DNA from: Mycolicibacterium komossense
GTDB taxonomy: Bacteria > Actinomycetota > Actinomycetes > Mycobacteriales > Mycobacteriaceae
Reading direction: 5' to 3'
Length of the DNA: 64,000 nucleotides
NCBI RefSeq assembly: GCF_025822605.1
Contig: NZ_JACKTY010000032.1
Coordinates: 103,359-167,358, forward strand
The translations under genes were made by a program, and so were the position numbers. Within the stretch, counting starts at the first letter, position 1, and each line of letters begins with the position of its first letter. Below are positions 60,164 to 64,000 of this stretch, piece by piece. The notes under the pieces were generated by a model. It saw only the letters and a program-made list of their open reading frames with translations, was not told the DNA's origin and did no database searches.

Positions 60164-60736
60164 CTAGAACGATTCCACGCCTTCGACCCGAACGAACATT
60201 CCGTGACCCGTCCTGTCGTTGGTGAACCTGGTGCCCGCTTCCTCGGCGGCGATGGTCCAACCCTGTGCTTCGTAGGTTTGGTAGTCCAACGTGACCACTG
60301 GGATGTTGCCGAGATTGCCGACAACCCACTTCATGTTTCCGCTGGAGGTGATGCTGACGCCGTTGGCCTGTTCACCGTCGATGGTCGGGGAATTCTTGAA
60401 CTCGGTTTCACAGCCGACGGCCTCGCTGTTGAGCTGGCAACGGGTCTTGCCTGATTTGGTCTCGATGTAGACGTAGCCCTGGTCGTTGGGGGGCAGGGTT
60501 CCGACAGGCGGAGCGGCGACGGGGGTCGACGGCGACGGCGGTGGCAGCGGGTTCGCGGGCGCGGCGGTCGGCGTCGACAGCGACGGGCGCGGCGTCGGGA
60601 AATCAGGCTCTGCCTGGGTGCCGCAACCCGGGCAAGATGCGGTGCCGTCGGTGGTGTTGCTGCAGCCGGCCAATGCGGCCGCAGCCACCAGTGCAGCGCT
60701 TGCGAACGCAAGTCGTGTCTTCTCCGATACCCGCAC
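60164..60736 (-). CDS. lpqJ: Lipoprotein LpqJ-like
   Basis: This 190-aa protein has a lipobox (LVAAAALAGC at about residues 16-25), a Pro/Ser/Thr linker, and a C-terminal beta-rich domain (GYVYIETKSGKTRCQLNSEA, VGCETEFKNSPT) with a Cys pair. LpqJ (Rv0344c) follows iniC in M. tuberculosis, which supports the identification, though here three genes are inserted between. A cell-envelope lipoprotein of unknown function. Confidence 0.82.
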   Translation of the reverse strand: MRVSEKTRLAFASAALVAAAALAGCSNTTDGTASCPGCGTQAEPDFPTPRPSLSTPTAAPANPLPPPSPSTPVAAPPVGTLPPNDQGYVYIETKSGKTRCQLNSEAVGCETEFKNSPTIDGEQANGVSITSSGNMKWVVGNLGNIPVVTLDYQTYEAQGWTIAAEEAGTRFTNDRTGHGMFVRVEGVESF

Positions 60737-60854
60737 TAAATCTCCCTAAGCCGTGTGGTCCAAGGTACCCAGCGTGTGACGCGAGTTAAACCCGTGGCCA
60801 TTGATGTTTATGAAGATGTGAGGTTGCCCGCGAAGCGGCAGCTAGATTCGGGTC

Positions 60855-62588
60855 ATGGCCAACTCCAGCGGACTGCTGCTCAATCCGAACACCCACGACC
60901 CACAGCAGTTCGACGCCGAGACACGACGCCAGCTCAAAGCCCTGATCGAATGGTTCGAAGCGCGCGGCAAGACGAAGCTACTCCAGGATGACCTGGAAGC
61001 GGCGTGGGTGACGGACTTCCTGGAGTTCATCAAGCACGAGCGCATCTTCGCGACCTTCCTGACCCCGTCCGAATATGCCGACGGCGACCCGAACAAGCGC
61101 TGGGACACCTCGCGCAATGCCGCGCTGAGTGAAATCTTCGGGTTCTACGGCTTGGCCTATTGGTACGCCGAGCAGGTCACCATCCTGGGGCTCGGGCCGA
61201 TCTGGCAGAGCAATAACAAGGAGGCCATGCGGCGGGCTGCTGACCAACTGGAGGCGGGCGGGGTGATGGCGTTCGCGCTCTCCGAACGTGACCATGGCGC
61301 CGACATCTACAACACCGACATGCTGCTCACGCCCTCCTCGGAACAGGGGATCGCGTTCCGGGCGTCGGGGGAGAAGTACTACATCGGCAACGGCAATGTG
61401 GCAGGGATGGTTTCGGTGTTCTCCCGCCGCACCGATGTCGAGGGCGCTGACGGCTACGTGTGGTTCGTCGCCGACAGTTCCCACGAGAACTACGAATTGA
61501 TCGGCAACGTCGTGCACGGCCAGATGTATGTGAGCAACTTCCGGCTCGACGGCTATCCGGTGCGCGAAGAAGATATCCTCGACACCGGCCCCGATGCGTT
61601 CTCGGCGGCACTCAACACTGTCAACGTCGGCAAGTTCAATCTGTGTAGCGGGTCGATCGGCATGTGCGAACACGCCTTCTACGAGGCGATCACGCATGCG
61701 AACAACAGGATCCTCTACGGCAACCCCGTGACCGATTTCCCGCATGTGCGGGCGAGTTTCGTCGATGCCTACGCCCGGCTGATCGCGATGAAGTTGTTCA
61801 GCGACAGGGCAATTGATTATTTCCGGAGCGCCAGCCGGGAAGATCGTCGCTACCTTCTGTTCAATCCGGTGACGAAGTCGAAGGTCACGTCCGAAGGCGA
61901 AGTCGTTGTCACTCTGCTGCAAGATGTTCTGGCAGCCAAGAGTTTTGAGAAGAACACTTATTTCAGTGAGGTCGCTCGACTCATCGGTTGCCTGCCCCGC
62001 CTGGAGGGCACCGTGCACGTCAACGTCGCGCAGATCCTGAAGTTCATGCCGAACTACATGTTCAACCCGGCCGAGTATCCGGCGATAGGTACCCGCGACG
62101 ATCCGGCCGACGACGTGTTCTTCTGGGGCCAAGGTCCGGCGCGGGGCGCCTCCAAGGTGCAGTTCGCGGACTGGGCGCCGGTTTACGAAAAGCATTCGGA
62201 CATACCGAATGTGGCCCGGTTCTACGACCAGGTGCTGGCATTACGTGAGCTGCTTACGGTCGCCGCGCCGGACGCCGATCAGCAGGCCGACCTCGACTTC
62301 GTACTGGTAGTCGGGCATCTGTTCACCCTCGTTGTCTACGGTCAGTTGATTCTGGAACAAGCTGAGCTCATCGGACTGGATCGCGATCTTGTCGACCAGA
62401 TCTTCGACTTCCAGATCCGGGACTTCTCTTCCTACGCTGTTGCCTTGCATGGCAAGCCGAGTTCGACTCAGGCGCAACAGGACTGGGCGCTCGCCGCGGT
62501 GCGTAAGCCGGCTGTCGACGCCGAGCGGTTCGGCCGGGTATGGGAGCAGGTCAAGGCCTACGACGGGGCCTATGAGATGCGCCCGTAG
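60855..62588 (+). CDS. Acyl-CoA dehydrogenase family protein
   Basis: This 577-aa protein starts MANSSGLLLNPNTHDPQQFD. ACAD features: GVMAFALSERDHGADIYNTD (FAD/substrate segment), ASGEKYYIGNGNVAGMVSVF and NLCSGSIGMCEHAFYEAITH. It is longer than classical ACADs (about 390 aa) with an extra C-terminal helical half (LLTVAAPDADQQADLDFVLV), like the long FadE-type proteins of mycobacteria. The catalytic Glu cannot be placed with confidence. It probably oxidises a large acyl-CoA, substrate unknown. Confidence 0.8.
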   Translation: MANSSGLLLNPNTHDPQQFDAETRRQLKALIEWFEARGKTKLLQDDLEAAWVTDFLEFIKHERIFATFLTPSEYADGDPNKRWDTSRNAALSEIFGFYGLAYWYAEQVTILGLGPIWQSNNKEAMRRAADQLEAGGVMAFALSERDHGADIYNTDMLLTPSSEQGIAFRASGEKYYIGNGNVAGMVSVFSRRTDVEGADGYVWFVADSSHENYELIGNVVHGQMYVSNFRLDGYPVREEDILDTGPDAFSAALNTVNVGKFNLCSGSIGMCEHAFYEAITHANNRILYGNPVTDFPHVRASFVDAYARLIAMKLFSDRAIDYFRSASREDRRYLLFNPVTKSKVTSEGEVVVTLLQDVLAAKSFEKNTYFSEVARLIGCLPRLEGTVHVNVAQILKFMPNYMFNPAEYPAIGTRDDPADDVFFWGQGPARGASKVQFADWAPVYEKHSDIPNVARFYDQVLALRELLTVAAPDADQQADLDFVLVVGHLFTLVVYGQLILEQAELIGLDRDLVDQIFDFQIRDFSSYAVALHGKPSSTQAQQDWALAAVRKPAVDAERFGRVWEQVKAYDGAYEMRP

Positions 62589-62670
62589 TTGCGCGCACAA
62601 AGGTGACTACTGCTAGTGCCAGCCTCAACCTAGAATCACTGCACAGTTGATCTGCTGAGCAGGAGGGGCC

Positions 62671-63000
62671 GTGGGCGACATATTCAAAGTGGACGTGGAC
62701 GCGCTGAAACGTGCTGGTTCTACGGTTGCCGAGCAGGCGACCAACCTGTCGACTTCGCATCGTCAGTCGATGATCGATCTCAGTGATTCCGAATCAGGCT
62801 CGGTCGGTTCGTCCGCGGACGCACTGGTTGGCATGGCCAGCGAGTGGCAGCAGATCGCCGACAAGCACACGAAGGCTATCGATGATCAGGCCACTGCCAT
62901 GCACGGCTCAGCGGACATGTTCGCCTTCATGGAAGAGCAAGCGGCGCAGAAGCTTAAGGCGATCGGCGACCAGGCCGACGGTGTGAACGTCGACCTGTAG
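62671..63000 (+). CDS. Type VII secretion target-like (ESX/EspC-type) protein
   Basis: This 109-aa all-helical protein starts at GTG 62671 (VGDIFKVDVDALKRAGSTVA), with GGAGGGG 7 bp upstream. It has helix 1 to about 35, a turn (SESGSVGSSADALVGMASEW) and helix 2 to the end (EEQAAQKLKAIGDQADGV). Size and hairpin topology match WXG100/DUF2580-like type VII substrates, but no W-x-G occurs; SEWQQI is in the turn-to-helix region instead. Secretion is inference. It is convergent with the lipoprotein, 4 bp away. Confidence 0.75.
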   Translation: MGDIFKVDVDALKRAGSTVAEQATNLSTSHRQSMIDLSDSESGSVGSSADALVGMASEWQQIADKHTKAIDDQATAMHGSADMFAFMEEQAAQKLKAIGDQADGVNVDL

Positions 63001-63004
63001 GTCG

Positions 63005-63802
63005 CTACTGACTCTGGGCAGGCCAGCCGGGTGAGGCGGGGAGGGTCGGGAAGTCCGAGCGTGGGCGGTCCGCTGAAGTGAGATATTCGCGGCGGTCGAG
63101 CGGCTCGGGCGATTTCGTTGTACAGGCGTCGAGGTCCTGGGTGTACTCCGGCCACTCCGATTGGAGGTCCGTCGAACCCGCCGGATGGAGACTCCCGATT
63201 ACCCGCCATTGGCCGAAGATATCGATAAACGGATAGTTCGACGGCCCGCGTTGTGGTGGTAAGACCTGCGGTGCAGGGGGCGTCTGCAGGTCGACTCGGT
63301 TGACGTAAACGCCGGTATACGGCGGCGGGTTGCCTTTGATCCGGTATTGGGCATTCGGCTGCGCTAGGGCCGTTCCGACGGTCCAGTAGCAAGATATGAC
63401 CGCGACATCGCGTCCGGTCTGGTCGATACGCAGGATGTGCTCCTGAGCAGTGCCCACTCTGGGAGTGGGGTCGGGGTCAGGCTCGGGCCAGAGGGCGATT
63501 GTCGAACGCGGAGCGGAGCCAACGGGTTGATTTTTGTCGACCGCACGATCGAAACCCGGGTATAGGTAGTCCAAACTGCCGCCGAAAGACGCGACTAGGT
63601 AGGACTCGGTATAGGCTCGCGCGACGACGGCGGGGCCAGCTTGAAGGTCAATGCCCGGTTCGGCGGTCCAGACGTAGTGGAAGTCCGACAAGGTGGCGGG
63701 CCAGCGGTCGGGCAGTTTGTCGGCCGTCGGGTTTGGTTGAGCAGTGCAGCCGGCTATCAATGCTGCCGTTATCAGGCCGATTAGAAAAAGCCATGACCTC
63801 AC
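63005..63802 (-). CDS. Lipoprotein of unknown function
   Basis: This 265-aa protein starts at GTG 63802 (VRSWLFLIGLITAALIAGCT) with a lipobox ALIAGC at about 14-19. The mature part has Trp/Tyr-rich beta-type sequence (DFHYVWTAEPGIDLQAGPAV, YWTVGTALAQPNAQYRIKG, FIDIFGQWRVIGSLHPAG). Its start overlaps the stop of the upstream gene by 4 bp (GTGA). Such lipoproteins accompany type VII-associated small genes in mycobacteria; the exact role is unknown. Confidence 0.82.
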   Translation of the reverse strand: MRSWLFLIGLITAALIAGCTAQPNPTADKLPDRWPATLSDFHYVWTAEPGIDLQAGPAVVARAYTESYLVASFGGSLDYLYPGFDRAVDKNQPVGSAPRSTIALWPEPDPDPTPRVGTAQEHILRIDQTGRDVAVISCYWTVGTALAQPNAQYRIKGNPPPYTGVYVNRVDLQTPPAPQVLPPQRGPSNYPFIDIFGQWRVIGSLHPAGSTDLQSEWPEYTQDLDACTTKSPEPLDRREYLTSADRPRSDFPTLPASPGWPAQSQ

Positions 63803-64000
63803 TTTTCAGGCTCCGGTCGCTGCACGGCGTTCGGGTCGGCGATAACGGCGTTGTACTGGGAGGCCATGTTCTGTTGCTGATCGATGATTCCAGGTACTGC
63901 AGGTGTCAATGGCCAAGTTGAAGTATCCGTTGGTGGCCGGATAAATGTATCCACCCCGTGCGGTGATTCTTAGGTCGGTGTGGGTTTGTCCTTCCGGTGT
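63799..64000 (-). pseudogene. Edge-truncated gene with an apparent frameshift
   Basis: From the window edge one frame gives a natural sequence (LRITARGGYIYPATNGYFNL, AIDTCSTWN), while the stop that overlaps the lipoprotein start belongs to another frame reading IIDQQQNMASQYNAVIADPN, AVQRPEPEK. The two halves fit one protein if a single base is added or lost near 63880-63900. The gene continues beyond the window. A base error or a true frameshift cannot be told apart here. Confidence 0.5.

Noticed and set aside
60978..62195. 405-aa minus-strand ORF antisense to the acyl-CoA dehydrogenase
   Set aside because: No domain and no start site; shadow of a strong coding frame.

Overview
The window is high-GC actinobacterial DNA from a Mycobacterium/Mycolicibacterium-type genome. 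I infer this from an iniB-iniA-iniC locus with its LuxR-type regulator, a cobalamin riboswitch in front of metE, a prpD-prpB-prpC methylcitrate cluster with a divergent PrpR, F420-type LLM oxidoreductases, a mycothiol-dependent isomerase-family protein, a bifunctional-type dcd, udgA, and many lipoproteins and Thr/Pro-tailed membrane proteins. No database search was possible. Family names rest on motifs and remembered family features.

Layout. 1-2.4 kb: a tandemly duplicated two-gene module (small membrane protein plus a PPGKW-start, Ala/Gly-rich type VII-like protein), mostly broken by in-frame stops and a frameshift. 2.5-9.8 kb: L,D-transpeptidase, SnoaL protein, WrbA, TetR, two genes probably in one operon (one a dihydrodipicolinate-reductase-like oxidoreductase), and an Hsp70-like protein with a transmembrane segment and Thr-rich tail. 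9.8-13.4 kb: a decayed glycoside hydrolase, YchJ, an SDR and a GT87 mannosyltransferase. 13.4-22.1 kb: B12 riboswitch-metE, a 2Fe-2S protein, a collapsed pyruvate carboxylase, prpCBD and prpR. 22-26.9 kb: a TetR/MFS unit, LLM oxidoreductase, secreted protein and cupin, plus a 17-codon decarboxylase stub.

27.46-35.73 kb: an 8.3-kb island with an exact 45-bp direct repeat at each end. The right copy is the 3' part of an intact tRNA-Gly(CCC) and the left copy is a detached tRNA 3' fragment. Inside are two divergent operons around one palindromic operator: TetR-hydratase-acetaldehyde dehydrogenase-aldolase, and monooxygenase-hydrolase-extradiol dioxygenase-amidohydrolase. Together they make a complete meta-cleavage route for a carboxylated or substituted phenol. 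No integrase is visible. A truncated second TetR copy lies just outside the left repeat.

35.9-43.9 kb: dcd, a DUF7159-like membrane protein, udgA, a mycothiol-dependent enzyme, SnoaL, YibE/F, an aspartate-type aminotransferase and a secreted protein. 44-60.7 kb: Fe-S oxidoreductase with a repeat tail, IniR-like regulator, a second Hsp70-like membrane protein, an IniB-domain protein, iniB, iniA, iniC, three further single-TM proteins with Thr-, Pro- or Pro/Thr-rich tails, an LLM oxidoreductase and LpqJ. Five proteins in the window share a PWY[R/K] juxtamembrane motif, a TM helix and such a tail; four of them surround iniBAC. 60.8-64 kb: acyl-CoA dehydrogenase, a type VII target-like protein, a lipoprotein and a broken gene at the edge.

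Broken genes are unusually common (left module, GH, pyc, decarboxylase stub, TetR copy, right edge). Either this is a genome undergoing decay or some single-base lesions are sequence errors. The large deletions cannot be sequence errors.
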